Assembly: GCA_016882285.1 (NCBI GenBank)
Contig: VGQS01000002.1
Location: 1-50,013, forward strand
From: Cyanobacteria bacterium K_DeepCast_35m_m2_155
GTDB taxonomy: Bacteria; Cyanobacteriota; Cyanobacteriia; PCC-6307; Cyanobiaceae
DNA length: 50,013 bases
Direction of reading: 5' to 3'
The translations under genes were made by a program, and so were the position numbers. Each line of letters starts with the position of its first letter. Within the stretch, counting starts at the first letter, position 1. The notes below the pieces were generated by a model. That model searched no databases. It was not told where the DNA came from and saw nothing but the letters and a program-made list of their open reading frames with translations. Positions 24,225 through 33,611 of this stretch are shown piece by piece.

Positions 24225-25600
24225 GCCTCGCCGGTGATCGAGAGCCCGTCGACCCAGACGTAGGGGCACACGCCATCGGGGGTCACCTTGGCAGGCCCTT
24301 CAAAACCGATCAGTGCTTTCAGCACGGTTCGGATGTCGCCGGCCACGGTGGCCGCCTCGATCGAGACCCGCTCCCCCCGGTTGATCAACCAGCCATCGAA
24401 CGGCAACGAGAACGAGCCCTGGCTGGCCTTGACGCCGGCATGCAGGGCCGAGAGCGAATCGATCAACACCAAGGGGCCCTGGTGCTTGAGGTGATCCAGG
24501 CCGCTCTGGCCCGCAAGCTCGGGCCCGCCGCTGCCGGTAGGGCCGATCTCGAAATAGTCGGGCCCGACCGAGACCTTGGCTCCCATGCCGGCATGGCCGG
24601 TGGGGGCCACTCCAAAGCGTCGGGCTGTGGCTTCTGAGTGCAGGAAATTCTTCAGCACCCCGCCTTCAACAAGGGCCAGGCGCTGGGTGGGCGTGCCTTC
24701 GCCATCGAAGCTCGACGCGCCGATGTTGCCTGGATGCAGGCCGTTGTCGTGCAGGTTGAAGAAGGGGCAGGCCAGGCTCTGGCCCAGGGATTCGCGGTTG
24801 CTGAGGCTCACCCCGTCGAGCACGGCGCGGGCATTGAACAGGCTGCTGAAGGCCCCGATCAGATCGAGAAAGGCCTCCGGGCTGAACACGCAGGTGTAGT
24901 GCCCGGTCTGAATCGGGGCGTAGTCGAGGTGGCTGATGGTGCGCTCGGCGGCCTCGTCGATGCAGCCGGTGATGTCGAGCTCTGTGGCGCCATAGGCGAG
25001 TCTGACGGCGCCGGCACTGCGCGGTTTGCGCCCCGCTTCTTCGGCTCTGGCGTACAGATACAGGCTTGCTGTCGTCTGCAGCTGCTGCCGGCAGGCACCG
25101 TTGCTGTTGAGGTAGATCCGCTCGCTGCTGCGCTGGGCCAGACCGTTGTAGGGAACGGTGCCGATCGACCGATGGCGACTCAGCAGTTGCCGTTCGGCCT
25201 CCTTGAGGGTTTCGAGCAACCGCAGAATGTTCTGGGGTTCGTGCAGGGGCTGATCCAGCTCCTGCAACGGCGCGGTGGCCAGCGGCGAAAACGCTGGTGT
25301 GTCGTCGGCATTGCCAAAGGCGCTGGCATCACGGGCCACGCTCAGGGCCCGCGCCAGGCCCTGATCGGAGAGGTCCGAGGTGCTGCTGATGCCCACCAGG
25401 TCATCACCGTTCCAGACGCGCACGGTGATGGCACTGCGTTGGGCGGCTTTCATTTGTTTGGCTTCACCGCGGTCGACCTGCACCGAGGTGTCGCTGCTGC
25501 AGGAGGCCCCCAGGTCCCAGCGTGAGATGCCATGTCCGGAGGCCAGCCGCTCGAGGCGATCCCGCAAGTTGGCTGCGTCGAGGGTGTTGGCGCTGCTCAT
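24221..25600 (-). CDS. tldE: TldE/PmbA subunit of the TldD-TldE protease
   Basis: 459 residues. PmbA/TldE has the same fold as TldD but lacks the HExxxH zinc motif. Visible features: [20 protein letters not shown] near residue 75-95, LAEADRQL-like helical text ([20 protein letters not shown]), a central [20 protein letters not shown] block, and [20 protein letters not shown] near the end. With TldD it makes a protease that in E. coli processes microcin B17 and CcdA. It overlaps both neighbours by four bases (tldD upstream, fmt downstream). Confidence 0.93.
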   Translation of the reverse strand: MSSANTLDAANLRDRLERLASGHGISRWDLGASCSSDTSVQVDRGEAKQMKAAQRSAITVRVWNGDDLVGISSTSDLSDQGLARALSVARDASAFGNADDTPAFSPLATAPLQELDQPLHEPQNILRLLETLKEAERQLLSRHRSIGTVPYNGLAQRSSERIYLNSNGACRQQLQTTASLYLYARAEEAGRKPRSAGAVRLAYGATELDITGCIDEAAERTISHLDYAPIQTGHYTCVFSPEAFLDLIGAFSSLFNARAVLDGVSLSNRESLGQSLACPFFNLHDNGLHPGNIGASSFDGEGTPTQRLALVEGGVLKNFLHSEATARRFGVAPTGHAGMGAKVSVGPDYFEIGPTGSGGPELAGQSGLDHLKHQGPLVLIDSLSALHAGVKASQGSFSLPFDGWLINRGERVSIEAATVAGDIRTVLKALIGFEGPAKVTPDGVCPYVWVDGLSITGEA

Positions 25601-27042
25601 CGGCCGCCCACCGTGATCGAGTCGACCTTGACGTGGGGTTGCCCCACGGTCACAAAGATGCTGCCGCTCACCGAGCCGCAGAAGCCGGCGGCAAGCTCCA
25701 GGTCATTGGCGCACATCGAGATGCGCGGCATCACCTCTTTGGCTTCGCCGATCAAGGTGGCGCCTTTGACCGGTTTGGTGAGCGTGCCGTTCTCGATCAA
25801 GAAGCCCTCTTCGACAGCAAAGTTGAACTGGCCGGTGGGGCCGACGCTGCCGCCGCCCATTGATTTGCAGTAGAGGCCGCGATCGATCGAGGCGATCAGC
25901 GCCTCGGGGCTGTGGGGGCCGGCGGCGATGAAGGTGTTGCGCATGCGGCTGGCGGCGGCAAAGCTATGGCTCTGGCGGCGGCCACTGCCGGTGCGTGGGT
26001 GGCCGGTGCGCTGTTCACCGGCGCGGTCACTGAGAAACCGCCGCAGGATGCCGTTTTCGATCAGCACGGTGCGCTGCGGTTCCATGCCTTCGTCATCGAT
26101 GCTCATCGAACCGAAGGCGCCACCGGTCAGTCCCTCGTCGATGGCGGTCAGCGATTCATGGGCGATGGGCTGACCCACCATCTCAGCGAAGGGCGTGGTG
26201 CCGCGCTCGAGCTGGGTGGTTTCGAGCAGGTGGCCGCAGGCCTCGTGAAAGATCACGCCGCCGAAGCGGTTGGCCAGCACCGCAGGCATCTGGCCGGCTT
26301 CGACATAGTCGGCATAGAGCATGGTGCCGACGCTTTGGCACACATCGAGGGCTGAGGCTTCGGCGTCCCACTCGCGCAGATCGTCAGGACGATCGCTGGT
26401 GCCATAGCGACGCCCCAGGCTGGCGCGGTGGTCGCCGTCGGCAGCCAGCACATTGAGACCCAGGGACTGGTGCAAGCGGATGTCGCGGGCAAAGGTGCCA
26501 TCGCTGGCGGCTACCAGCACCTCCTGCCAGTTGCGGCTGTAGCTGCCGCGGCGGACCTGCAGGTGGCGGCCGTGGCGTTCGAGCCGGGCGGTGCCATCGA
26601 GCAGGCGGCCGGTGGCTTCATGGAGCTCAGGGCAGCGCTGCAACCAGTCGGCTTTGCTGAGGGCGTGGTCCCGCAGCGTCTCAAGCCCACTGAAGGCATC
26701 GCCAGGTCGGGCGATGGGCTCCAGCCCCAGCATCCCGAGCGCCTGCTCGAGGGCCGCCTGCAGCCCGGCCTGCGTGAGGTCATTGGTGCTGACAAAGCCA
26801 TCGTGGCTACCGCGAAAGACGCGGATGCCAGCGCCAACGCCAAAGGCGGGGCTGACGCTGGTGATCGTGTCCTGCTCAGCCAGCACCGACAGCTGGTCGG
26901 TGCGCTCGAGAAACACCTCGACCAGATCTGCCCCGCTGCTGCGTCCGAACCCCAGCAGCATCTCGAGGCGTTCGCGCCAGTGGTTGCCGAAGCCTGAAGC
27001 CTGGGCGGCGCCGCCCTCAGGCGCTCTGGTGGTGACCGTCAA
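25597..27042 (-). CDS. tldD: TldD zinc metalloprotease subunit
   Basis: 481 residues from a TTG start at 27042, with GAGG nine bases upstream. The zinc site is in [26 protein letters not shown] (HExxxH, about residue 265), with downstream ligands expected near the C-terminal [20 protein letters not shown] region. The N-terminal domain includes [18 protein letters not shown]. The partner tldE follows with a 4-bp overlap, and acsF starts the block upstream. The ligand Cys in the C-terminal block supports an intact active site. Confidence 0.95.
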   Translation of the reverse strand: MTVTTRAPEGGAAQASGFGNHWRERLEMLLGFGRSSGADLVEVFLERTDQLSVLAEQDTITSVSPAFGVGAGIRVFRGSHDGFVSTNDLTQAGLQAALEQALGMLGLEPIARPGDAFSGLETLRDHALSKADWLQRCPELHEATGRLLDGTARLERHGRHLQVRRGSYSRNWQEVLVAASDGTFARDIRLHQSLGLNVLAADGDHRASLGRRYGTSDRPDDLREWDAEASALDVCQSVGTMLYADYVEAGQMPAVLANRFGGVIFHEACGHLLETTQLERGTTPFAEMVGQPIAHESLTAIDEGLTGGAFGSMSIDDEGMEPQRTVLIENGILRRFLSDRAGEQRTGHPRTGSGRRQSHSFAAASRMRNTFIAAGPHSPEALIASIDRGLYCKSMGGGSVGPTGQFNFAVEEGFLIENGTLTKPVKGATLIGEAKEVMPRISMCANDLELAAGFCGSVSGSIFVTVGQPHVKVDSITVGGR

Positions 27043-27057
27043 TGTTGTGGTCCTCGC

Positions 27058-28158
27058 TCAGCGCACAGCAGGTTGGAACTGCTCGCTGCGGATGGGCGCC
27101 ATCAGGAACAGCTTGGCCATTTCAATGGCGTTGGCTGCCCAGAAGGGCACTTTGCGCAGGGCCTTGATCGGGGCCGGTGAGCTGCTGGCATCCGCCTGGC
27201 TCAGGGCCTCGTTGTTGCCAACGATGCGCTCGAGCCTTGTGTAGAACTTCGGATGCTCAACATTGAGCACAACCGGGAACACACGCGCTGAGGTCTCGTT
27301 GGTCTTGGCGATCACATACATGTCGTAGCTGCGAGCGTCGAGGCCAAGGGCTTCATAGAACTCTTTGCGGGCCACATCGCGCACATACATCGTGGCGAAG
27401 ACAGCAAGCAGGAAGAAGCGGCACCACAGGCGGGCCTGTAGACCCCGCACGGTGTCGGGCTGCGCTTTCATCAGGGCGTCAAAGAAATCGCCATGGCGAT
27501 TTTCGTCCTGGCACCAGTTCTCGAAGAAGTTGAAGATCGGGAAGATCTTGCTCTCCGGGTTTTTCTCCAGGTGGCGGTAGATGGCGATGTAGCGCCAGTA
27601 GCCGATTTTCTCGGACAGGTAGGTCGCGTAGAAGATGAATTTGGGCTTGAAGAAGGTGTAGGCCTTGTTGGCGGTCAGGAAGCCCAGATCGAGCTGCAGT
27701 CCGAAATCAGCCATGGCCTTGTTGAGGAAGCCGGCGTGGCGGGCCTCATCGCGGGCCATGTGGGCAAAGCATTCGGCCAGAAGCGGATTCTTGGCTTTGA
27801 TGCGGCGGCTGAGCTCCTTGTACAGCAGGAAACCGGAGAACTCCGAGGTGCAGCTCTGCTCCAGGAACTCAATGAACACCCGCCGGGTTTCGGGATCGAG
27901 CTTGTCAGCAGCGCCTTCAAACTCGGCGTTGCGCACAAAGTGGTGGCGGTTGTAGTCCTTGCGGAACTCCTCGCAGATCGCCTCGAGTTCCACTTCGTTG
28001 GGCCGCAGGTCCATTGCGGCCATCGCATCAAAGTCGGTGGTGTAGAACCGCGGCGTCAGGATCGTGTCCCTGACCGGGTCCTTGATCGCCGGGGCGTCAG
28101 GTGTTCCGATCGGGGCGGCAGCGCTGGCTGGATCGGCGATCGCGGTGGGTGGCACCAT
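27058..28158 (-). CDS. acsF: Mg-protoporphyrin IX monomethyl ester oxidative cyclase
   Basis: 366 residues from ATG 28158. AcsF (CHL27) is the diiron oxygenase that forms ring E of chlorophyll, making protochlorophyllide. Diiron-binding E-x-x-H motifs are visible as [15 protein letters not shown] and [16 protein letters not shown]; supporting motifs include [36 protein letters not shown] and YARDVA-like text ([18 protein letters not shown]). The protein is amphipathic near its end rather than truly transmembrane. It is upstream of tldD by 15 bp. Which paralogue (aerobic AcsF or low-oxygen ChlA2) cannot be told without comparison. Confidence 0.95.
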   Translation of the reverse strand: MVPPTAIADPASAAAPIGTPDAPAIKDPVRDTILTPRFYTTDFDAMAAMDLRPNEVELEAICEEFRKDYNRHHFVRNAEFEGAADKLDPETRRVFIEFLEQSCTSEFSGFLLYKELSRRIKAKNPLLAECFAHMARDEARHAGFLNKAMADFGLQLDLGFLTANKAYTFFKPKFIFYATYLSEKIGYWRYIAIYRHLEKNPESKIFPIFNFFENWCQDENRHGDFFDALMKAQPDTVRGLQARLWCRFFLLAVFATMYVRDVARKEFYEALGLDARSYDMYVIAKTNETSARVFPVVLNVEHPKFYTRLERIVGNNEALSQADASSSPAPIKALRKVPFWAANAIEMAKLFLMAPIRSEQFQPAVR

Positions 28159-28248
28159 CGGGACTCTGGCTTGGCAGTCAGAGCATCGTAGGGGCCTCGC
28201 CGGCAGCCCCGGGGGCTTGGTAAGGCTCTGTTGGACTCAGTGTTGGGC

Positions 28249-28662
28249 TCAGTTCGGGCCCAGCCATTTCTGGCCGTTGAGCCGTTGCACCAGCCGCGAG
28301 ACCAACAGGGCCAGGCTCATCTTCTTTTCATCGATCAGAAACGACTCCAGCAGGCTCGGCTCGCTGCCCGCTTCGGCGAGGGCGATCGTTTTGGCACTGT
28401 TGATGTCGTCCTGGGTGAAACACAGCCAGAAGCGACGTCCCCCACTCAGGCTGCCGCGCAGCATTGTGCAGGACACGCCCACCACCGGCATGGCACCGTG
28501 CTCAACGGCCAGCTCGCAGGTACCGCCGCCATAGGCGTCGATCTCCTGCTGCAGCGCTGGCAGCAGCAGCTGGGGCACAAATTCGTTGAAGGGTTTGTCC
28601 TCTGGCGCAGGAGGCTTGGCCTTGGGGGCAGCTGTCTCAGGGGCTGGATCGCTCTCCGGCAC
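28249..28662 (-). CDS. DUF2996 family protein (cyanobacterial)
   Basis: 137 residues from GTG 28662 (AGG three bases upstream); a TTG at 28677 would add five residues. The family pattern is present: a Pro-rich start ending in EDKPFNEFVPQLLLPAL, then a beta core (GAMPVVGVSCTMLRGSLSGG, RRFWLCFTQDDINSAK), and the conserved end LLESFLIDEKKMSLALLVSR followed by VQRLNGQKWL. Function unknown. It lies 90 bp downstream of the acsF start on the same strand. Confidence 0.85.
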   Translation of the reverse strand: MPESDPAPETAAPKAKPPAPEDKPFNEFVPQLLLPALQQEIDAYGGGTCELAVEHGAMPVVGVSCTMLRGSLSGGRRFWLCFTQDDINSAKTIALAEAGSEPSLLESFLIDEKKMSLALLVSRLVQRLNGQKWLGPN

Positions 28663-28723
28663 TGGCCTGCAGGTCAACTGGGGCGATTTTAGGTGCCCCG
28701 TCTGCTGGTCGGTTCAGCTCAGC

Positions 28724-29248
28724 TCAGCTCCAGTCGTCGTTGAGGGGTTGATCCCAGCCGTCACCGACCACCCTGGCCTCGCTGCTGGTGGTTTGGGCCG
28801 TGGTGGGCTCTGGCACCTGCGCGCGGGGCTTGCGGATCACGCGGAAGGGCACCTCCACCGTCGGTGGGGGCTCGCCGGCAGCGCGGCTGGGTCCTGCCGA
28901 CGTGGCCCCGCGCTGCGGGTCCTGCGGCATCGGCCTGCGCCGCCAGCTCTGGCTGTGGGCGCCCGGCGCCGGCTCGCGCTGGGGTGCCGCGTCCGCCCCT
29001 GGGGCCGAGCCCTGGGCCCCCTGACGCAACGCCAGCGCTGTGGCGGCGCCGCTCAGAGCAGCGCCAGAGGCGGCAGCTGCAGCGATCCAGGCTCCCAGAG
29101 GCCATGCCGGGGTGCTCCAGACCAGCACGCGCAGGGTCACCGCTGGCCGCGGATTGACGGCCGCCAGCAACAACACGGCCAGCAGCGGCGAGAGCAGGGG
29201 GAGCAGCAGCAGCTGTTGCAGCGCAGACACGGGACTAACGCGGGCCAC
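28724..29248 (-). CDS. LapA/DUF1049-like membrane protein with acidic tail
   Basis: 174 residues from GTG 29248. Two membrane helices (about 10-30 LLLLPLLSPLLAVLLLAAVN and 45-70 AWPLGAWIAAAAASGAALSG) are linked by RPAVTLRVLVWSTP, the LapA-like hairpin. The tail is Gly/Pro/Ala-rich and basic, then ends in WDQPLNDDW. In cyanobacteria such two-helix proteins are common and of unknown function; LapA in E. coli assists lipopolysaccharide assembly control. The start overlaps the ubiX stop region by 14 bp, so the genes are transcribed together. Confidence 0.65.
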   Translation of the reverse strand: MARVSPVSALQQLLLLPLLSPLLAVLLLAAVNPRPAVTLRVLVWSTPAWPLGAWIAAAAASGAALSGAATALALRQGAQGSAPGADAAPQREPAPGAHSQSWRRRPMPQDPQRGATSAGPSRAAGEPPPTVEVPFRVIRKPRAQVPEPTTAQTTSSEARVVGDGWDQPLNDDWS

Positions 29249-29858
29249 TCCAGCGGTTCAAGGGGGCGAGCTCGTCGCCGAGCACGTCGAACAGTCGAAC
29301 AACCAGAAAGTCGACCATCTCATCAATGCTCTGCGGTTGGTGATACCAGGCCGGCACGGGCGGTGCAATGCGGGCACCGGCTTCAGCCAGGCTGGTCAGA
29401 TTGCGCAGGTGGATCAGGTTCCAGGGGGTTTCCCGCGGACAGATCACCAGCGGCCTGGCCTCCTTGAGGTGCACATCGGCGGCCCGCTCCAGCAGATCGG
29501 TGGCCACACCCGAGGCGATGCGTCCCACACACCCCATGCTCGCCGGCAGGATCACCATGCCGCGGGTGCGGTAGCTGCCGCTGGCGATGCAGGCGGCCTG
29601 GTCATTCCAGCGATGAATGCGCAGGCAACCGCCGCTGCTGCCGGTGCGCTCGCGCCAGAACTGCTGCTGGGCTTCTGGCTCCCCCGGCACGCGGATGCCC
29701 AGTTCGGCCTGCCAGACCGCCATGGCCCCGCGGCTGGTGACCAGATCGACCGTCTCGCCCGCTTCAAGCAGCCACTTGAGCGCACGCTCGGCCAACGGTT
29801 GGGCCGAAGCCCCCGAAATGGCCAGCACCAGGGGGGGGCGCGGCGGCGCCATGCTCAC
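29235..29858 (-). CDS. ubiX: Flavin prenyltransferase
   Basis: 207 residues from GTG 29858, whose GTGA overlaps the RNase-like gene stop; ATG 29852 is a possible alternative. UbiX prenylates FMN to make the prFMN cofactor of UbiD-type decarboxylases, needed here for plastoquinone synthesis. Features: VLAISGASAQPLAERALKWL (N-terminal FMN-binding loop), VILPASMGCVGRIASGVATD with the Ser-rich phosphate loop, and KEARPLVICPRETPWNLIHL containing the Arg/Glu that handle the prenyl phosphate. The partner ubiD is not in the window. Confidence 0.93.
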   Translation of the reverse strand: MSMAPPRPPLVLAISGASAQPLAERALKWLLEAGETVDLVTSRGAMAVWQAELGIRVPGEPEAQQQFWRERTGSSGGCLRIHRWNDQAACIASGSYRTRGMVILPASMGCVGRIASGVATDLLERAADVHLKEARPLVICPRETPWNLIHLRNLTSLAEAGARIAPPVPAWYHQPQSIDEMVDFLVVRLFDVLGDELAPLNRWSGPR

Positions 29859-32128
29859 GCCTCGTCAGATTCAGGAGCCTCGTCGCCCTGATCGAGCTCG
29901 AAGTCGCCTTCGGGCAGCACCACCGCCAGGTCGATCTGGTGGCGCAGGGGATCGACCTTCTCGATCACCACCTCAACGCTGTCGCCCAATTTGTAGGTGC
30001 GGCGGTTTTTGCGGCCCACCAGGCGGTTCTGGCGCGAGCGGTATTCGTACCAGTCATCTTTCAGTGAGCTGACATGCACCAGCCCTTCCACCTGGGAGGG
30101 GGGCACTTCGACAAAGAAGCCGTAGCTCTGCACGCCGCTGATGACACCCATCAGGGTCTGGCCCACCAGAGGTTCAGCCTGCCGGGCCTGGGCCATGGCC
30201 ACCAGATCGCCGCTGAGCTCCTGCAGCTGGCGGGCGCGTTGGTTGAGCTTTTCAGCCAGTCCGTGGTTCAGGTCATCGCTGTAGGGAGCGAGCACATCCG
30301 CGGCCAGCAGCGGCCAGTCGATGGCGCCATGGCAGCGATCTGAGGCGAGATCCACGCTGGTTTTGTGGCGGATGCTGGGGCGGTCCTTGCCGTCGCGCAG
30401 CAGGGTCAGCAGCAGCTGCTGATTCCAGATGTCCGCATAGGCCAAGCCCGGGTTGCACCACGGTGCCAGCGCCTGCGCTTCGCCGGCGAGGCTGTGCGCT
30501 GCTGCTTGGGCGGCCAGCAGCACCGGTTGCACCGTGCCCCGCAATTGTTGCTGCAGCGGGCGCTTGCGATCGGTTTGGGCAAAGCGCAGTGCCAGCTCGG
30601 CGGCGCTTGCATCACCCTCGTCGCTGAGCTCAAGAGGAATCTCCAGAGCCAGAGCGGCTTTGGCCACCTCATGGAGATCGGCGGCTGCGGGGGCAGGGTT
30701 CACGGCATAGAGAGCCGGCAGCTCAAGCGCTTGCAGGTGCCTGCCGAGGGCGCGTTCAGCCAGCAGCACGCACTCCCGCAGGATGGCGTGGGGGTGATGG
30801 GACGGCAGCTCCACCAGCCAGCCGCAAGCGGCCGCATCGGGAGCTGGCGTCTGCAGGTCGGCAAGGCGCTCCAGGGGGGGCAGCGGCAGATCGAGATCCA
30901 TCGATCCGGCGCTTAAGCGCTGCTGTTTCAGGCCCTCAGCCAGGCTGATCAGCCCTTCAAGCAGGGGCAGCTGATCTTTCAGCCCCTTCAGGGCTGCCGG
31001 TACGGTGCGGCTCTTGGGCTTGCGCTCCACCAGGCTGGTCAGGGCGGCCAGATTGGCCTTGCCATCAACCTGGATGCGGCTGCGCTCAAAGCGGAAATGG
31101 CGCAGCACCTGGCTGCCATCAAGCTCCAGAGAGACCGACAAGGCATCCTGGGCTTCACCAGCCTTGAAGCTGCATGCCTTAGTCAAGGCGGCACTCAACA
31201 GCGGTTGCCACTGATCACCCAGGCAGATCGATTCGCCCTGCTCCCTGAGCCACAGGTCGGTGCTGCTTCCTGCTGCGATCCGCTCGGCAACGCTCGGCAC
31301 ATGCACCCACAGCCGAACACCCTCCTCGAGGGTCTCGAGCGAGAGGGCGGCCAGGGGCGGGGCGTCCTTGCCCTGCCAAGCCTCCAGCAGAATCGTGGGC
31401 AGGGCTGTGAGGTCGCTGCGCTCGGCGTCATCGAGCGGCTTGGGACTCACCTTGGGGGCTGCACTGCGACCCTGCAGCCGGTGTTTGGTGAGCAGCAGAT
31501 CCAGATCGGCCGCCTCTCCGCCATTGATCGGCAGGGTGCGAGCCACATGGCCCTGGGCCGCAAATTGGGCGACGGGGAAGCGGTCAACGACCACCTCCAC
31601 CACATGCTCGCCTTTTGCCTGGGCGTGCTTGGCGTCGCTGGCGGGCAGCTCAATGCTGGTCAGCAGACGGTCATCGAGAGGTTGGGCGCTGAGCCGATCA
31701 CCCTCTTGATCCACCTGGGCCAGCAGGCTGGTGGTCTGGCGCGACAGGATGCATTGGACGCCACCTTCAGGTGAGCGACGCCGGCCACCTTCGCGGGTGA
31801 TGCGCACCAGCACACGATCGCCGTTCCAGGCGTGGTTGAGCTGATGGTCGCGAAGGTAGATGTCATCGCCCCCGTCCTCGCGCAGGGCAAAGCAGAACCC
31901 CTTGCTTGAGCAGCGCAGGCGCGCAGCGATGAGCTCGTCGTTCTCCAGCCGTTGCAGCTGATCATCGTCCTGGTTGAGCAGGCCGAGGCGCTGCAGGGCC
32001 GTCAGGCCAATGCGCAGCTGCTCTTTGTCGCCTTTTGTGCTCAGGCCGAGCGCTTTTTCAAGTTTGCCCAGGGCCAGCGGTTCGCCGGCGGGAAGCTGGT
32101 CGAGCAGGTCAGCGACCGTGAACTTCAT
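29855..32128 (-). CDS. RNase R/VacB (Zam-like) RNB-family protein with degenerate active site
   Basis: 757 residues from ATG 32128. The layout is N-terminal cold-shock-like RNA-binding domains (about 50-180), RNB domain (about 240-620) and C-terminal S1 domain (about 645-735: GQTLMGVISGVQSYGFFVEV ... VDPLRHQIDLAV). It looks like a VacB/Zam homologue of the RNase II superfamily. In RNase II the catalytic Asp cluster reads D-x5-D-x-D-D (VTIDSASTEDMDDAL); at the same place here the text is LLEAWQGKDAPPLAAL, so three of four Asp are lost (E, D, P, P). The second motif, normally SPIRRYPDLLVHR, reads CNPGLAYADIWNQQ, losing the key Arg and His. Activity as a nuclease is doubtful. Confidence 0.85.
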   Translation of the reverse strand: MKFTVADLLDQLPAGEPLALGKLEKALGLSTKGDKEQLRIGLTALQRLGLLNQDDDQLQRLENDELIAARLRCSSKGFCFALREDGGDDIYLRDHQLNHAWNGDRVLVRITREGGRRRSPEGGVQCILSRQTTSLLAQVDQEGDRLSAQPLDDRLLTSIELPASDAKHAQAKGEHVVEVVVDRFPVAQFAAQGHVARTLPINGGEAADLDLLLTKHRLQGRSAAPKVSPKPLDDAERSDLTALPTILLEAWQGKDAPPLAALSLETLEEGVRLWVHVPSVAERIAAGSSTDLWLREQGESICLGDQWQPLLSAALTKACSFKAGEAQDALSVSLELDGSQVLRHFRFERSRIQVDGKANLAALTSLVERKPKSRTVPAALKGLKDQLPLLEGLISLAEGLKQQRLSAGSMDLDLPLPPLERLADLQTPAPDAAACGWLVELPSHHPHAILRECVLLAERALGRHLQALELPALYAVNPAPAAADLHEVAKAALALEIPLELSDEGDASAAELALRFAQTDRKRPLQQQLRGTVQPVLLAAQAAAHSLAGEAQALAPWCNPGLAYADIWNQQLLLTLLRDGKDRPSIRHKTSVDLASDRCHGAIDWPLLAADVLAPYSDDLNHGLAEKLNQRARQLQELSGDLVAMAQARQAEPLVGQTLMGVISGVQSYGFFVEVPPSQVEGLVHVSSLKDDWYEYRSRQNRLVGRKNRRTYKLGDSVEVVIEKVDPLRHQIDLAVVLPEGDFELDQGDEAPESDEA

Positions 32129-32258
32129 GGTGGTTGCAGTCAGGGTGCGGGCGTTGCAGCGCGTGACGCCCACTCAGGGGTGGGACAGGAGCGGACCGGA
32201 CCTGGGCTCGAAGCGATGCCCGCAGAACCGGCTGCCGGTACCTGTGTTGACACTTTAA

Positions 32259-32594
32259 TCAGCTGTTGTCTGCGGCGCTGCGGTCGCCATCGGGCGCGTC
32301 ATCAGGCGGTGCGTTGCGCAGGCTTTTGCTGATCAACTGGGCTCCGATCAGCAGAAAACCCACCGAGGCGGCCAGTTGCAGCAGGTTGGCGGGGATCAGG
32401 CTCGAGAGTGAGCCCCCCGCCGCCGCACCCACCAGGCTGGCCAGCACCAGGGCCGTGGCACTGCCGGCAAACACCGCACCCGGTCGGCTCGAGGTGCCGC
32501 TGATGGTCACGATTGCCAGTTGGGTCTTGTCGCCCAGCTCGGCCAGGAACACCGTGGCAAAGGTCGACGCCAGCAATCCGAGCAGGGGAGGCAT
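32259..32594 (-). CDS. GDT1/TMEM165-family transporter, half-size (second copy)
   Basis: 111 residues, three membrane helices, the size of one half of a full UPF0016 protein. The hallmark ELGDKT motif lies in ATVFLAELGDKTQLAIVTIS near residue 20. GDT1 proteins transport Mn2+ or Ca2+ against H+; the Synechocystis member Mnx exports manganese into the thylakoid lumen. Full activity needs two such halves, here likely supplied by the adjacent gene 32598-32966. The stop of that gene is three bases upstream. The acidic tail (DDAPDGDRSAADNS) is not part of the family fold. Confidence 0.85.
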   Translation of the reverse strand: MPPLLGLLASTFATVFLAELGDKTQLAIVTISGTSSRPGAVFAGSATALVLASLVGAAAGGSLSSLIPANLLQLAASVGFLLIGAQLISKSLRNAPPDDAPDGDRSAADNS

Positions 32595-32597
32595 CGT

Positions 32598-32966
32598 TTA
32601 AACCGGAGCAGTGGTGAACAGGGGCAGGGTCAGCATCGCCTGGCGCCCCAGCCACAGGCCCAGCACCACCATCAAGATGCCGGCCAGTCGCTCCAGCAGC
32701 TCCGGTGCCAGCAGGCGCGCCAGCCAGCGGCCCAGCACCACCCCCACCAGGCTCGAGCTGATCAGGGCCAGCGAGGCTCCCACAAACACCACCAGCGGGC
32801 GCCCTGACTGGGCCGACAGCAACAGCGCCGCCAACTGCGTCTTGTCGCCCAGTTCAGCCAGGAACACCGTGGTGGCGGTGGTGATGAACACAGTGGCCCA
32901 CGGGCTTTGCTCTGCCGTGTCGGACGGCGCGGGGCTTGGCGCTGGCTGTGCGTCGTGCTCACTCAT
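32598..32966 (-). CDS. GDT1/TMEM165-family transporter, half-size (first copy)
   Basis: 122 residues. After a Pro-rich N-terminal tail (~22 residues) it has the ELGDKT motif in TTVFLAELGDKTQLAALLLS and two further membrane helices (about 55-80 and 90-115). The pair of single-motif genes suggests a heterodimer, each providing one half of the cation path. ATG 32966 overlaps the YkgJ-like stop (ATGA), and the second half-gene starts three bases after this stop, so the three genes are an operon. Confidence 0.87.
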   Translation of the reverse strand: MSEHDAQPAPSPAPSDTAEQSPWATVFITTATTVFLAELGDKTQLAALLLSAQSGRPLVVFVGASLALISSSLVGVVLGRWLARLLAPELLERLAGILMVVLGLWLGRQAMLTLPLFTTAPV

Positions 32967-33331
32967 GGGCGCTGAGCGATCGCCTTCAAGAACCGCCGCA
33001 TCACCCTGCCACGGCCGCCGTACTCACTGCGGATCTGCTGCTTGCAGCAGGCAATCGCAAAGGCATCGCCCGCGGGGCTGCCCAGTTCGGCTGCCCCAAA
33101 CAGGCTGACCAGGTTGGCCACCTGGCAGAAATCGGGGCGCTCGCTGTAGATGCGGCAGCGGCGTCCGCCGGTGTCGTAGTGCCGGCACCAACCGTCATCG
33201 CCGACCATGGCCAGGTAGCGCTCCTGTTGCTCAGGACTGAGGGCGTCGATGGCCTCCTGTCGCAGGGTTGGATCCAGCCGGCAGCAGGCGCCGCAGCCCG
33301 TGATGCAGTGCCAGTGGGGCGATGGCGGCAT
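32963..33331 (-). CDS. YkgJ-family cysteine cluster protein
   Basis: 122 residues, cytosolic. Cysteines are arranged as in the YkgJ (UPF0153) family: [12 protein letters not shown] near the start, [22 protein letters not shown], and a final ACCK. Such clusters bind zinc or an iron-sulfur cluster; the function is not settled. It lies first in the operon with the two GDT1 half-transporters, which hints at, but does not show, a metal-related role. Confidence 0.85.
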   Translation of the reverse strand: MPPSPHWHCITGCGACCRLDPTLRQEAIDALSPEQQERYLAMVGDDGWCRHYDTGGRRCRIYSERPDFCQVANLVSLFGAAELGSPAGDAFAIACCKQQIRSEYGGRGRVMRRFLKAIAQRP

Positions 33332-33497
33332 GGCGCTCGGGCGGGGGCGCTCTCAGCATGACAAGCCGTCACAGCCGTGCTCAAACGGCGCCATGGCGTG
33401 CCGCCCAGCTTTTAGGCTGCTGACGGGCGCTCCTGCTGGAGCGCGACCTGAACCGGTTTCAGCACCCAGATCCCGAGCCCCACCAGCAGAGCCCTCC

Positions 33498-33599
33498 ATG
33501 GATTTCCATCTGATCGCCAACTTCGCTGCGCTGGCCCTGATCACCCTGGCGGGCCCGGCTGTGATCTTCATTCTTTTCTATCGCCGCGGCGCGCTCTGA
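33498..33599 (+). CDS. psb30: Photosystem II subunit Psb30 (Ycf12)
   Basis: 33 residues from ATG 33498. A single membrane helix (about 5-26) in the family's wording: [20 protein letters not shown] followed by ILFYRRGAL. Psb30 is a peripheral single-helix subunit of the PSII core near PsbJ/PsbK. Length and end are exactly those of the family. It stands alone on the plus strand between the YkgJ-like gene (divergent, 166 bp) and recJ (convergent, 12 bp); the upstream region includes a TTTTAGGCT stretch (~33411) that could be a -10 element. Confidence 0.9.
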   Translation: MDFHLIANFAALALITLAGPAVIFILFYRRGAL

Positions 33600-33611
33600 G
33601 CGCCCGCGCCA

